Shown here piece after piece: positions 44,075 to 53,716 of a stretch of DNA of 64,000 bases. The stretch spans positions 3,224,501 to 3,288,500 of the forward strand of contig NZ_CP070353.1 of the NCBI RefSeq assembly GCF_016919405.1, read 5' to 3'. The translations under genes were made by a program, and so were the position numbers. Under the pieces are notes generated by a model that was given only the letters and a program-made list of their open reading frames with translations, had not been told where the DNA came from and made no database searches. The first letter of the stretch is position 1; the number at the start of each line of letters is the position of its first letter. The stretch is from Ensifer sp. PDNC004 (GTDB taxonomy: Bacteria; Pseudomonadota; Alphaproteobacteria; Rhizobiales; Rhizobiaceae).

Positions 44075-46000
44075 TCAGAAGGATTGGCCGATGCCGGCAT
44101 AGATGCCGTATTTCGTTCCGTTCGGATATTTGTTGAGCGGTACGGCGAAGTCGAGGCGGATCGGGCCGAAGGGCGTGGCATAACGCAGGCCGATGCCGGC
44201 GCCGGCGCGAATGTCGGAGAAATCGGGTGTCGTCTTCGCCGAGACGGTACCTGCGTCGATGAAGGGCACGACGCCGATGGTGTCGGTGACCGCGATGCGG
44301 GCTTCGAGCGAGGCGTTGACATAGGAGCGCCCGCCGGTCTCGCGGTCGTCGGAATTGCGCGGGCCGATCTCCTGGTAGGAATAGCCGCGCACCGAGCCGC
44401 CACCGCCGAGATAGAAGCGACGGTTGGCCGGGATGTCCTCGAGCCCGCTGCCGCCGACGAGCACGCCCGCGCCGATCTTGCCGGCAAGCACGAAGCGCTT
44501 CTCGTCGCCGAGCGCATGGTAGCCGGACGCCGACGCTTCGAAGGACGAGAAGAAGGTCTGCCCCTTGATCTCGTAGCTCGGCTTGGCGTTGATCATCGCC
44601 CGATAGCCTTCGGTCGCGTTCAGCTTGTCGTTGCGGGTATCGCGAACATATTCGAGCGGGACCGCGGCCGTCAGATAGGAATTCGAGCCGAAGGCGTCGT
44701 CGATGTTGGCCCAGCTCAATTCGCCGCCGCCGGAGAAGGTGTCGGTCGGCGAGAGTTCGAAGGTCGCGCCGGCGGCACCCGTCAGGATCTTGGCGCGATA
44801 GGCGTCCGGGTCCTGGATGTTGGCCTTGAGGCTGGCGGTAAAGGTGGAGGCGGGACCGAAGGCGCCCGGCTTTGCAAAGAGAATGCCGACCGAATAGTCG
44901 AGCTTGTCGAGCTCCTTGGTCTCGCCGATGCGGTCGACCGAGCCCTCGATGCGCAGCGATTCGGCGCGGCCGAAAAGATTGCGGTGTCCCCAATAGCCCG
45001 AAAGCCCGAGGCCGTCGGTCGTCGAAACCTGGGCGCCGAAGCCGAAATACTTGTGCTTGCCTTCGGAGACCTCGATCTTCATCGGGATCGATCCATCAGG
45101 CGAAAGCGTGTTGGCTTCCTTGATGGTGACGCTCGAAAAGACGCCGAGCTGGCGCAGCCGCTCGGAGGCCTTGCGGATGTCCTCCGGCGAATAGGGACGG
45201 CCCTCGTTGAGGCGCGAATAGTCGCGCACGAAACCGGGATCGACGGTCTTCGTCCCGCCGACGGTGACCTCGCCGACCGGGGCGACGGGGCCGCCGCTGG
45301 CGCCGATGACGATGTCGACCGTTGAATTGGCGTGGTTGGCGACGGCGCTGCGTTCGGTGAGCTTGGCCATCGGCCGGCCCTGCTCACGCAGGTCGTTCAC
45401 GACCTTTTCGCCGGCCTTGATGATAAGGGTGGAATCGGCGCGCGCGCCGGCGGGCAGGCCGTAATCGGCGGGACTGAAGCTGGCCGCGTCGCCTTCGAAC
45501 CTGACGGAACCGACGTTGAAGACCGGGCCCGGCGTCACGGTGACGGTAACCGGGATAGGCTTGCCATCCGGGAAAGACGGATCCGGCGGCAGGCTGTCGA
45601 TATCCTGGCCGTTGACGCGGATCGCGATGGTGCCGCCGTAGCGCGCCTTTTCGTAGAGTGCGGCCAACAGCCGGTCGCGGTCGTCGCGGGCCCGGATGGC
45701 GAGCCCAAGATCGCCGGAGACCGGCTTTTCCTGGCCCTGCACGAGCTGCGAGCTGTTTTCCAGCGCTTCCTTCAGTTCGTCGTCGTCGGTGCCGGCGTCG
45801 AAGGTGAGGGTATAGTTGACCGGGTCGATGACCGGCGCTTCTTCCTCGTCGCTCTCGAAAAACTTCATGCCGAAGAGCTTGAAGGCATAGGCCTTCTCGG
45901 CGGAAAGCGGGCCGAGCGCGCACGTAAAGGCAACAGCAAGCGCAGTCGCTGCCTTCCAGTACGCAATACTCGACCGTGGTGGGGACATTCGCTTCCGCAT
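44075..46000 (-). CDS. tamA: Omp85-family outer-membrane protein TamA
   Basis: About 641 residues. The signal sequence (hydrophobic ATALAVAFTCALG, cleavage near AYA) precedes POTRA repeats (about 60-320, for example PVTVTVTPGPVFNVGSVRFEGD and PVGEVTVGGTKTVDPGFVRDYSRLNEG). A 16-strand Omp85 barrel follows, with the lid-lock motif GGGGSVRGYSYQEIGPR near 535 and ending YGIYAGIGQSF with terminal Phe. It partners with TamB. The start is uncertain: ATG 46000 or ATG 45988 (better GGAAG); an open frame to 46075 would add a doubtful tail. Confidence 0.94.
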   Translation of the reverse strand: MRKRMSPPRSSIAYWKAATALAVAFTCALGPLSAEKAYAFKLFGMKFFESDEEEAPVIDPVNYTLTFDAGTDDDELKEALENSSQLVQGQEKPVSGDLGLAIRARDDRDRLLAALYEKARYGGTIAIRVNGQDIDSLPPDPSFPDGKPIPVTVTVTPGPVFNVGSVRFEGDAASFSPADYGLPAGARADSTLIIKAGEKVVNDLREQGRPMAKLTERSAVANHANSTVDIVIGASGGPVAPVGEVTVGGTKTVDPGFVRDYSRLNEGRPYSPEDIRKASERLRQLGVFSSVTIKEANTLSPDGSIPMKIEVSEGKHKYFGFGAQVSTTDGLGLSGYWGHRNLFGRAESLRIEGSVDRIGETKELDKLDYSVGILFAKPGAFGPASTFTASLKANIQDPDAYRAKILTGAAGATFELSPTDTFSGGGELSWANIDDAFGSNSYLTAAVPLEYVRDTRNDKLNATEGYRAMINAKPSYEIKGQTFFSSFEASASGYHALGDEKRFVLAGKIGAGVLVGGSGLEDIPANRRFYLGGGGSVRGYSYQEIGPRNSDDRETGGRSYVNASLEARIAVTDTIGVVPFIDAGTVSAKTTPDFSDIRAGAGIGLRYATPFGPIRLDFAVPLNKYPNGTKYGIYAGIGQSF

Positions 46001-46252
46001 CCCGTCTTCAGGCGACCCAATACAAACTGCCTGCTTATGCGGCCGGGTCACTATTGCATGCCTAAGGTTTTCCATCTGTTAACGATGACGATCCGTTGCA
46101 TCCACCCCTCATGCCGAGATTCGGTGTCGATTTCGTCGAAAAAGCGCGGAAATGTTGTCGGCGCAGCACAACCGCCGGATCTGCGGTGCCGGCAACTAGG
46201 TACGCGCCCGGCCTTCGCCGGAGCCGCGGGCCTCGCCCGAGGTGCCATATTG

Positions 46253-47481
46253 CTAGGCTGCCTCGGGCAGTTCCCGCAGCTGCGGCACAGCGGAAGCGAT
46301 GATCACCAGGAACTGAACCAGGAAGCCGACGGCTGCGACGGCAAGGCATGCCTCGACGCCGAAGCGCGTGGCAACGACGGCGCCGAGCGCCGCGCCGATC
46401 GGCCGTGCGCCGAAGGTGGCGGTGGTGATGAAGGCCAGACGCGCCCGAGCATCGCATTGGGCGTGACGGCCTGTCGCAAGGTGAGGGTGGCGATCGACCA
46501 GAGCACCGGGCCGGCGCCGAACAGGAAGAAGCTGAGGCCGGCGAGGAGGCCGGAGGGAACCCAGATGGTGGAGAGCATGACGGCCGCGGCAGTCAGCCCG
46601 CCCAGCGGGCCAAGGGCGATCATCACGCCGAAAGGGATATGGCGCGCAATGGCGGGTGCTGCGAAGGCGCCGATCATCATGCCGGCGCCATAGATGCCAA
46701 GCGTGATGCCGACGCCGGTCGCCGTCAGCCCGAGGGTCTGAATGGCATAGGCGACATAGACCGCCTGCAGCACGAACCAGGCCGTGTTGAAGACGATGGC
46801 GGTCACCAGAATGGGCCTCAACAGCGCGTGGTCGGCAAGGAAACGGGCACCTTCGGCGAGATCCTGGAGAAGCTTGCGCTTGGGGCTGCTCGGCTGGTGG
46901 TGATCACCAAGGCCGGCGAGCAGGACGACGGAGAGAAGGGACAGGGATGTGGCGGCGACATAGGCGAGCGACGCGCCCGTCCATGCGACGAACGCGCCGC
47001 CGATCGCCGGCCCGCCGGAATAGGCGAGGCTGCGGGCAAGCTCCATCCAGCGGTTGGCATCAGCCAGTTGCGCACGCGGAACGATTGCCGGGATCAGGGC
47101 AGGTGCGGCGACATTGTAGCAGACCGTGCCGATGGCGCCGACGAAGCCCATGACGGCCAGCAACGGCAGCGACAGCAGTCCGCTGAGCATGAGCAACAGC
47201 GTGGCGACCAGCGACAGCGCGCGCAGCATTTCCGAGCTGACCATGAGGCCGCGCCGCGATGCGCGGTCGGCAATGAGGCCGGCTGGAATCGAGAGCAGCA
47301 GGAATGGCAGCGTCTGCGCCATCTGCAGCCAGCCGGTTTCCGCAGGGCCTGCGGCGAGCAGAAGCACGGCGGCCAGAGGAGCGGCGGCCAGCGCCATCTG
47401 CTCTGAAAATTGCGCAAGGAGGTTGGACCAGCCGATCCGCTTGAAGGCCGGGGGAAGGGGTGTGTTTTCTGGTTTCGACAT
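46253..47481 (-). pseudogene. MFS transporter (enterobactin-exporter-like), frameshifted
   Basis: A major facilitator protein of the EntS/MFS-3 type. The first frame runs from MSKPENTPLPPAFKRIGWSN (47481) through about eleven helices to ITLRQAVTPNAMLGRV-like family sequence. After codon GTC at 46438-46440 the family sequence continues one frame over. It reads AFITTATFGARPIGAALGAV ... to PQLRELPEAA and a TAG at 46253-46255. Restoring one missing base near 46436-46438 gives about 409 residues. As written, the protein keeps about 94 percent of its length but loses its last helix for a scrambled tail. It may be an error or a recent mutation; the coding signal on both sides is intact. Confidence 0.85.
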
Positions 47482-47607
47482 GGGAAGCCTCGATCATGAT
47501 AGGTCGAGGCCACGAAACGGAATTGCGTGACGCAGAGCCACCCGGTTTGCGCGCGCCCTGTAATTTTAGTCCGGCGTGCATCATTTTTCTCGCTGCCTGC
47601 TGCAACG

Positions 47608-47640
47608 AAAAACCCCCTCAGGGCGATTGCCATGAGGGGG
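47608..47640 (-). terminator. Terminator of the glycine-zipper lipoprotein gene
   Basis: CCCCCTCA (47613-47620) pairs with TGAGGGGG (47633-47640) around a 12-base loop. TTTTT follows on the minus strand. Confidence 0.82.
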
Positions 47641-47695
47641 AACCATTCCGTCGACGCGCTTGCGCGACGCCGAGGGACGATCTTCTTGCTGCGCC

Positions 47696-47953
47696 TTAGC
47701 GCGGGCAGGAGTCGATGTAGCGGCGGCCATAGCGGTCGCGGTAGTAGCACTGGCCTGGCTGTTCGGTGACGTTGCCGATGACCGCGCCGGATACGCCGCC
47801 GATGGCCGCGCCGACCGCTGCGCCACGGACGTCGCCGGTGACAGCGCCGCCGATGATCGCGCCGGAAACGGCACCGATGCCGGCGCCTTTTTCCGTCTGG
47901 GTGCAGCTTGCGACCGCCAGGGCGACCAGCACAAGTGCGATGGCTTTCTTCAT
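47696..47953 (-). CDS. Glycine-zipper lipoprotein
   Basis: 85 residues. A lipoprotein signal, MKKAIALVLVALAVASC, has the lipobox VASC (Cys 17). It is followed by a glycine-zipper stretch rich in GAxxGAxxG (about 23-66, GIGAVSGAIIGGAVTG and AAVGAAIGGVSGAVIG) and a C-terminal QCYYRDRYGRRYIDSCPR with two Cys that may form a disulfide. This is a common small outer-membrane lipoprotein type in Rhizobiales with no fixed function. The ATG at 47953 gives the correct signal; the frame extends to 47983. Confidence 0.88.
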   Translation of the reverse strand: MKKAIALVLVALAVASCTQTEKGAGIGAVSGAIIGGAVTGDVRGAAVGAAIGGVSGAVIGNVTEQPGQCYYRDRYGRRYIDSCPR

Positions 47954-48384
47954 GTTGTTCTCTCCGATCTCTACGGATCTCAAGCCTTGCGCTCAGTCCG
48001 TCCCGTGGATGATGGCGGAGCCGGGAACATCCCGCTCCACCTGAACTTGCGGTTCGGAAAATACGCGGTCCCCATCGAAAGTCTACGGGAGCGCTGCGGT
48101 TTCTTCCTGGCGGCAAGATAATGATATCGTTCCTGAACGGGACATGAAGGCTCAGTTCCCCGCGATACAACCGGGGTAGAAAAATTTTATCGTCCGGCGG
48201 GCGGGGGCGGTTGCGGCATTCCAAAAAAAGACAAATGATACAAACAAGCCTGCAAAATCCGGAGGAGCGGATCCGTGGGCGAAGGGCATCGATATCAGTT
48301 GGCGCGTACCTTAGTCGCGTGAACCATCTCACCCGACTTTCCGGCCGCGCTCGTGTTGGCATTGACCGACCCCGGAGGAGCGAA
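47954..48384. other. 431-bp divergent intergenic region
   Basis: Separates the lipoprotein gene from coxS. It contains an AT-rich patch (AAAAATTTTAT at 48180-48190) preceded by a small CCCCG/CGGGG hairpin (48158-48176). I see no reliable gene or named operator. It probably contains both promoters. Confidence 0.45.
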
Positions 48385-48873
48385 ATGGCGAAAGTAACAA
48401 TGACGGTCAACGGCCGTCAGGTGAGCGGTCATTGCGACGACCGCACATTGCTGGTGCAATTCATACGCGAAAATCTTGGACTGACCGGCACCCATGTCGG
48501 CTGCGACACCTCGCAGTGCGGCACCTGCGTCATCCATATGGACGGAAAATCGGTCAAGAGCTGTTCCATCCTCGCCGTCCAGGCGGCAGGCTCCACGATC
48601 ACCACCATCGAAGGCTTGGCGGCCGACGGCGAGCTGCATCCGGTGCAGGCGGCCTTCAAGGCCAATCACGGCCTGCAATGCGGCTTCTGTACGCCCGGCA
48701 TGGTGATGACCGCCGTCGACATGATCCGCAGGCACCAGGGCCAGCTGGACGAAGCGACGGTGCGCGCCGAACTCGAAGGCAACATCTGTCGCTGCACCGG
48801 TTACCACAACATCGTGAAAGCGATCCTTGCCGCCGCCGCCGAGATGAGCGGCGCCCGCGTGGCCGCAGAATAG
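48385..48873 (+). CDS. coxS: CO dehydrogenase-family [2Fe-2S] small subunit (form II)
   Basis: A 162-residue iron-sulfur subunit of the xanthine oxidase family. The plant-type cluster is [21 protein letters not shown] (about 42-62), and the second cluster is CGFCTPGM ... CRCTGY (about 102-142). It shuttles electrons between the Mo site (CoxL) and FAD (CoxM). ATG 48385 follows GGAGGAG. First in the order S-L-M, the arrangement of form II clusters (form I is M-S-L). Confidence 0.92.
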   Translation: MAKVTMTVNGRQVSGHCDDRTLLVQFIRENLGLTGTHVGCDTSQCGTCVIHMDGKSVKSCSILAVQAAGSTITTIEGLAADGELHPVQAAFKANHGLQCGFCTPGMVMTAVDMIRRHQGQLDEATVRAELEGNICRCTGYHNIVKAILAAAAEMSGARVAAE

Positions 48874-48973
48874 CGGTAGATCGAGGGGCGGGACCTCGCC
48901 CCTGACGCATGTCACCCAGAACCGACGCATGGCCGTCGGGACTGTCGCTGGATATCTCGGGAGGAGATAGGCA

Positions 48974-51319
48974 ATGGGCGTTGAAGGCATTGGCGCGCGC
49001 GTGGCGCGCAAGGAGGACAAGCGGTTCCTGACCGGCAAGGGCCGCTATACGGACGACATGTCCGTGCCGGGAATGAAATATGCAGTCTTCGTGCGCAGCC
49101 CGCACGCGCATGCGAAGATCGTGAAGATAGACGCGTCGGCGGCCAAGGGCATGCCGGGTGTGATCGGCGTGCTCGACGGCAAGCAGCTGCTCGCCGACGG
49201 TATCGGCAACCTGATCTGCGGCTGGATGATCCATTCCAAGGACGGATCGCCGATGAAGATGGGCGCCTGGCGGCCGCTCGCGCACGAGACCGTGCGCTAT
49301 GTCGGCGATGCCGTGGCGATCGTCGTTGCCGACAGCGTCGCCGAGGCGCGTGACGCGGCCGAGGCCGTTGTCGTCGAGTACCAGGAGCTTGCCGTCGTCA
49401 TCGATGCGTCGAAGGCGCTGGAGGCGGGACAGCCGCAGCTTCATCCGGAAGCGCCTGGTAATCTGATCTTCGACTGGCAGATCGGCGACGAGGCGGCAAC
49501 CGACAAGGCGATCGGCGCTGCAGCGCATGTCACCGAGATCACCATCCACAACAACCGGCTCTCGCCCAACCCGATGGAGCCGCGCGCGGCGCTCGGCATC
49601 TACGACGCCGGCGACGATCACTACACCTGCTACACGACCAGCCAGAACCCGCACGTGGCCCGGCTGGTGATGAGCGCCTTCTATAATGTCGCGCCGGAAA
49701 ACAAGCTGAGGGTGATCGCGCCCGATGTCGGCGGTGGCTTCGGGTCGAAGATCTACATCTATCCGGAAGAGATTGTCTGTCTCTGGGCGTCGAAGCGCAC
49801 CGGCGTGCCGGTCAAATGGACGTCGGACCGCACCGAAGCGTTCCTCACCGATGCCCATGGCCGCGACCATGTGTCGAAGGTGAAGATGGCCTTCGACGCC
49901 AACAACCGCATCATCGGGCTCAAGGTCGACACGATCGCCAATCTTGGTGCCTATATGTCGCTGTTCTCGTCGGCGGTGCCGACCTATCTCTATGCGACGC
50001 TGCTGTCAGGGCAGTACGATATCCCTGCGATCCACGCGAATGTGCGCACGGTCTACACCAACACGGCGCCGGTCGACGCCTATCGTGGCGCCGGGCGGCC
50101 GGAGGCGACCTATCTCCTGGAGCGCACGATGGAGACGGCCGCGCGCGAGCTCGGCGTCTCGCCTGCCGAATTGCGGCGGGTGAACTTTATCCGCTCCTTC
50201 CCGCACCAGACGCCTGTGATCATGAATTATGACGCCGGCGACTATGACGCTTCGCTCGAAGCGGCGATGAAGGCGGCCGACTGGAACGGCTTTGCCGCCC
50301 GCAAGGCGGAAGCGGCCGGTCGGGGCATGAAGCGCGGCATAGGCATGAGCTGCTACATCGAGGCCTGCGGCATCGCGCCGTCGGCAGCCGTGGGGTCGCT
50401 CGGCGCCGGCGTCGGCCTTTGGGAATCGGCCGAGGTGCGCGTCAATGCCGTCGGCACGATCGAGGTGCTGACCGGTTCGCACAGCCATGGCCAGGGCCAC
50501 GAGACGACCTTTGCCCAGCTTGTCGCCGACCGCTTCGGCGTGCCGCTCGACAGCGTCAACATCGTGCATGGCGACACCGACAAGGTGCAGATGGGCATGG
50601 GCACCTATGGCTCGCGCTCCGGTGCCGTCGGCATGTCGGCTGTGGTCAAGGCGCTCGACAAGGTCGAAGCCAAAGCGAAGAAGATCGCCGCCCATCTGAT
50701 GGAGGCGGACGAGAGCGACATCGTCATCGAGAACGGCGAGCTGAAGGTCGCCGGTACCGACAAGGCGGTGCCCTGGTTCCAGATGGCGCTCGCCGCCTAT
50801 ACCGCCCACAATCTGCCTGCCGGCATGGAGCCGGGGCTGAAGGAAGGGGCCTTCTACGACCCCGCCAACTTCACCTTCCCGGCCGGCTGCTACATCTGCG
50901 AGGTAGAGGTCGATCCGGAAACGGGCCGGACCAAGATCATCCAGTTCGTCGCCGCCGACGACTTCGGCAACATCATCAACCCGATGATCGTCGAGGGACA
51001 GGTGCATGGCGGGCTGGCGCAGGGCATCGGCCAAGCGCTGCTCGAAGGCGTGCACTACGATGCCTCGGGCCAACTGCTGACGGCGAGCTACATGGACTAC
51101 GCCATGCCGCGCGCCGACGACCTGCCGTCGTTCCAGGTCTCGACCTCGAACACGCCGTGCCCGAACAATCCGTTGGGCATCAAGGGCTGCGGCGAGGCCG
51201 GCGCGATCGGCTCGCCACCGGCGCTGATCAACGCCATCACCGACGCCATCGGCAACAACGCGCTCACCATGCCGGCGACACCGCACAAGGTGTGGGCGGC
51301 GGCAAACGCGGCCAACTGA
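48974..51319 (+). CDS. coxL: CO dehydrogenase-family molybdenum large subunit (form II)
   Basis: A 781-residue Mo-cofactor subunit. The active-site loop reads AYRGAGR, the form II signature, not the AYRCSFR of CO-oxidising form I, so the Cys that carries the Mo-S-Cu bridge is absent. Other family motifs are VGGGFGSKIYIYPEE (about 255), GSHSHGQGHETTFAQLVADRFG (about 500) and GIKGCGEAGAIGSPPALINA with the catalytic Glu (about 741). The true substrate of form II enzymes is unsettled; CO, aldehydes or N-heterocycles are possible. The start at 48974 follows GGGAGGAG. It lies 100 bases after coxS. Confidence 0.92.
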   Translation: MGVEGIGARVARKEDKRFLTGKGRYTDDMSVPGMKYAVFVRSPHAHAKIVKIDASAAKGMPGVIGVLDGKQLLADGIGNLICGWMIHSKDGSPMKMGAWRPLAHETVRYVGDAVAIVVADSVAEARDAAEAVVVEYQELAVVIDASKALEAGQPQLHPEAPGNLIFDWQIGDEAATDKAIGAAAHVTEITIHNNRLSPNPMEPRAALGIYDAGDDHYTCYTTSQNPHVARLVMSAFYNVAPENKLRVIAPDVGGGFGSKIYIYPEEIVCLWASKRTGVPVKWTSDRTEAFLTDAHGRDHVSKVKMAFDANNRIIGLKVDTIANLGAYMSLFSSAVPTYLYATLLSGQYDIPAIHANVRTVYTNTAPVDAYRGAGRPEATYLLERTMETAARELGVSPAELRRVNFIRSFPHQTPVIMNYDAGDYDASLEAAMKAADWNGFAARKAEAAGRGMKRGIGMSCYIEACGIAPSAAVGSLGAGVGLWESAEVRVNAVGTIEVLTGSHSHGQGHETTFAQLVADRFGVPLDSVNIVHGDTDKVQMGMGTYGSRSGAVGMSAVVKALDKVEAKAKKIAAHLMEADESDIVIENGELKVAGTDKAVPWFQMALAAYTAHNLPAGMEPGLKEGAFYDPANFTFPAGCYICEVEVDPETGRTKIIQFVAADDFGNIINPMIVEGQVHGGLAQGIGQALLEGVHYDASGQLLTASYMDYAMPRADDLPSFQVSTSNTPCPNNPLGIKGCGEAGAIGSPPALINAITDAIGNNALTMPATPHKVWAAANAAN

Positions 51320-51330
51320 GGAGGACACTC

Positions 51331-52128
51331 ATGTACGAGACCCAATATCACCGGGCGTCCTCGGTTCAGGACGCCATCAGCCGAATGGAAGCGGCCGGCG
51401 AAGGCAAATATGTCTCCGGCGGCATGACGCTGATCCCGACGATGAAACAGCGGCTGGCGTCGCCGAGCGACCTGATCGACCTTCGCCATATCGCTGAAAT
51501 GCAGGGCATCTCGGTCAACGGCCGATCGGTGCGGATCGGGGCTGCGACCACCCATTACGAGGTGGCGTCGTCGGCAGCGCTCAAAGCCGTCTGTCCGGCA
51601 ATCTGCAGCCTTGCCAGCCATATCGGCGATCCGCATGTGCGGCACATGGGCACGATCGGCGGGTCGATCGCCAACAACGACCCGGCCGCCGACTATCCGG
51701 CGGCGATGCTCGGGCTGGGGGCGACGATCGTCACCAACCGGCGGGAGATCGCGGCCGACGATTTCTTCACCGGCCTGTTCGAAACGGCGCTGGAAGACAG
51801 CGAGATCGTCGTCGCCGTTACCTTCGATGCGCCTGCCAAGGCCGCCTACCAGAAGTTCGCCAACCCGGCCTCGCGTTACGCCATGACCGGTGTCTTCGTC
51901 GCCAAGCGCGACAATGGCGGGGTCCGGGTCGCGGTCACCGGTGCGGGCGCAGACGGCGTTTTCCGTCAGGCGGAGATGGAGGCCGCACTTTCCGCCAACT
52001 GGTCGCCGGACGCGCTCGCTGGCATCAATGTCAGTGCGTCGGACCTGCTCTCCGACCTTCACGCGGATGCGGCCTATCGCGCCAACCTGGTGAAGGTCAT
52101 GGCCAAACGGGCCGTGGCAGCGGCATGA
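51331..52128 (+). CDS. coxM: CO dehydrogenase-family FAD medium subunit (form II)
   Basis: A 265-residue flavoprotein subunit. The FAD-binding motifs are KYVSGGMTLIPTMKQRLASPSDLIDL (about 26-51) and the twin-glycine HVRHMGTIGGSIANNDPAADYPAAMLGLGAT (about 101-131). ATG 51331 follows GAGGAGGACACTC directly after coxL. The longer open frame upstream runs through coxL and is a shadow. The operon ends here with a terminator; none of the coxD-G accessory genes is present. Confidence 0.93.
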   Translation: MYETQYHRASSVQDAISRMEAAGEGKYVSGGMTLIPTMKQRLASPSDLIDLRHIAEMQGISVNGRSVRIGAATTHYEVASSAALKAVCPAICSLASHIGDPHVRHMGTIGGSIANNDPAADYPAAMLGLGATIVTNRREIAADDFFTGLFETALEDSEIVVAVTFDAPAKAAYQKFANPASRYAMTGVFVAKRDNGGVRVAVTGAGADGVFRQAEMEAALSANWSPDALAGINVSASDLLSDLHADAAYRANLVKVMAKRAVAAA

Positions 52129-52156
52129 CCGGCCTTCGCCGCCACACAAACAGCGA

Positions 52157-52184
52157 AAAAGGGCGGCCTCGGCCGTCCTTTTTT
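52157..52184 (+). terminator. Terminator of coxSLM
   Basis: The stem AAGGGCGGC (52159-52167) with GCCGTCCTT-type pairing (52172-52180, one G-T) is followed by TTTT to 52184. It lies 28 bases past the coxM stop. Confidence 0.85.
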
Positions 52185-52193
52185 CATCCTTGC

Positions 52194-52207
52194 TTGACTT
52201 CGATCAA
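52194..52207. promoter_or_regulatory. FNR/FixK-type box upstream of hemA
   Basis: TTGAC-TTCG-ATCAA matches the FNR/FixK anaerobox (TTGAT-N4-ATCAA) with one base change. It lies about 250 bases before the hemA start and downstream of the cox terminator. Rhizobial hemA genes are known to be induced under low oxygen in some species, so FixK/FnrN control is plausible. Confidence 0.6.
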
Positions 52208-52272
52208 GCTTGACGTGATGAACATCCACTAAGGCTTTCTTTGGAATGTTTCAAAACTAGGGCTGTTCCCGT

Positions 52273-52285
52273 TGAAACGGTTTCA
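52273..52285. promoter_or_regulatory. TGAAAC palindrome in the hemA leader region
   Basis: TGAAAC-G-GTTTCA is a perfect 13-base inverted repeat with a single central base, 171 bases before hemA. It resembles LacI/GalR-type operator halves. No regulator can be named. Nothing coding is seen between 52129 and 52456. Confidence 0.35.
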
Positions 52286-52456
52286 GTGAAAGCAGCGAAG
52301 ATGCTCAGGCTCAAAAATGCTAGATCATCTCGGATGCACTCGCTGGGCAGGCAGCGCTTCAAGGGCCTTTTGCCGCAGTTGGCAGATGCCGGGCATTCCG
52401 AGGTTGACGCCAGGTCGCTTTGATTGAAGAAAAGCGCCCGGGCACTGGAGAAAATG

Positions 52457-53671
52457 ATGGATTTCGAAAATTTCTTTAAGAACGAGCTGGACGGGCTGCA
52501 TCAGGAAGGCCGCTACCGGGTTTTCGCAGACCTCGCCCGTCATCGCGGCCAATTCCCGAAGGCCGCGCGCCACACGGCTCAGGGCGTTCAGGACGTCACC
52601 GTCTGGTGTTCGAACGACTATCTCGGCATGGGCCAGCATTCCGTCGTCACCGAGGCGATGAAGCGCGCCATCGACGAATGCGGCGCCGGCGCCGGCGGCA
52701 CCCGCAACATCTCCGGTACCAACCATTACCACGTCCTGCTTGAGCGCGAGCTCGCGGACCTGCACGGCAAGGAATCGGCGCTTCTGTTCACCTCGGGCTA
52801 CGTGTCCAACTGGGCAGCGCTCGGCACGCTCTGTTCGAAGATTCCTGGCGTCATCGTCTTCTCGGACGCCGGGAATCACGCTTCGATGATCGAGGGGATC
52901 CGTCACTCCAAGTGCGAACGCGTCATCTTCAAACACAATTCGGTCGCTGACCTCGAAGCCAAGCTCGCCGCAGCCGATCCGCGCGCGCCGAAGCTCATTG
53001 CCTTCGAGTCCGTCTACTCCATGGACGGCGACATCGCGCCGATCAAGGAATTCTGCGACCTCGCCGACAAGTACGGCGCCATGACCTATCTCGACGAAGT
53101 GCATGCCGTCGGCATGTACGGTCCGCGCGGCGGCGGCATTGCCGAGCGCGAAGGCCTGATGCACCGCCTGACGGTCATCGAAGGCACGCTCGGCAAGGCC
53201 TTCGGCGTCATGGGCGGCTACATCACCGGCTCGGCAGCACTTTGCGATTTCATCCGCTCGTTCGCATCCGGCTTCATCTTCACGACGGCGCTGCCGCCGA
53301 CGCTCGCCGCCGGCGCGCTCGCCTCGATCCGTCACTTGAAGGAAAGCCAGGTCGAGCGCTTCGCGCACCAGGAGCGCGTGCGTCGTCTGCGCTCGCTGCT
53401 CGACCAGCGCGGCATTCCGCACATGCCGAACCCGAGCCATATCGTGCCGGTCATGGTGGGCGATGCCGCCAAGTGCAAGTGGATCTCCGACCTCTTGCTC
53501 GACAACTTCGGCGTATACGTGCAGCCGATCAACTATCCGACGGTGCCGAAGAAGACCGAGCGCCTGCGCATCACGCCGACGCCGCTGCATTCGGACGCCG
53601 ACATCGACCATCTCGTCGGTGCGCTGCATTCGCTGTGGTCGCGCTGTGCGCTGGCTCGCGCGGTCGCGTAA
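52457..53671 (+). CDS. hemA: 5-aminolevulinate synthase
   Basis: A 404-residue PLP enzyme (C4/Shemin pathway, typical of alphaproteobacteria) condensing glycine and succinyl-CoA to 5-aminolevulinate, the first step of heme and tetrapyrrole synthesis. Family motifs are [64 protein letters not shown] (about 213-232) and the PLP lysine in [14 protein letters not shown] (about 240-253). ATG 52457 has GGAG spaced six bases and gives the 404 residues known for S. meliloti HemA. ATG 52454 is adjacent. It is convergent with dxr. Confidence 0.96.
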   Translation: MDFENFFKNELDGLHQEGRYRVFADLARHRGQFPKAARHTAQGVQDVTVWCSNDYLGMGQHSVVTEAMKRAIDECGAGAGGTRNISGTNHYHVLLERELADLHGKESALLFTSGYVSNWAALGTLCSKIPGVIVFSDAGNHASMIEGIRHSKCERVIFKHNSVADLEAKLAAADPRAPKLIAFESVYSMDGDIAPIKEFCDLADKYGAMTYLDEVHAVGMYGPRGGGIAEREGLMHRLTVIEGTLGKAFGVMGGYITGSAALCDFIRSFASGFIFTTALPPTLAAGALASIRHLKESQVERFAHQERVRRLRSLLDQRGIPHMPNPSHIVPVMVGDAAKCKWISDLLLDNFGVYVQPINYPTVPKKTERLRITPTPLHSDADIDHLVGALHSLWSRCALARAVA

Positions 53672-53716
53672 GGCCATTTTTGCCGGCGCCATGCGCGCCG
53701 GTTGGAAAGCTCCGAA

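Noticed and set aside
42727..44136. 469-codon plus-strand open frame opposite tamB
   Set aside because: Antisense shadow; tamB has anchor and DUF490 domain.
48974..51319. True aerobic CO dehydrogenase (form I)
   Set aside because: The active-site loop is AYRGAGR, without the Cys of AYRCSFR, and the gene order is S-L-M.
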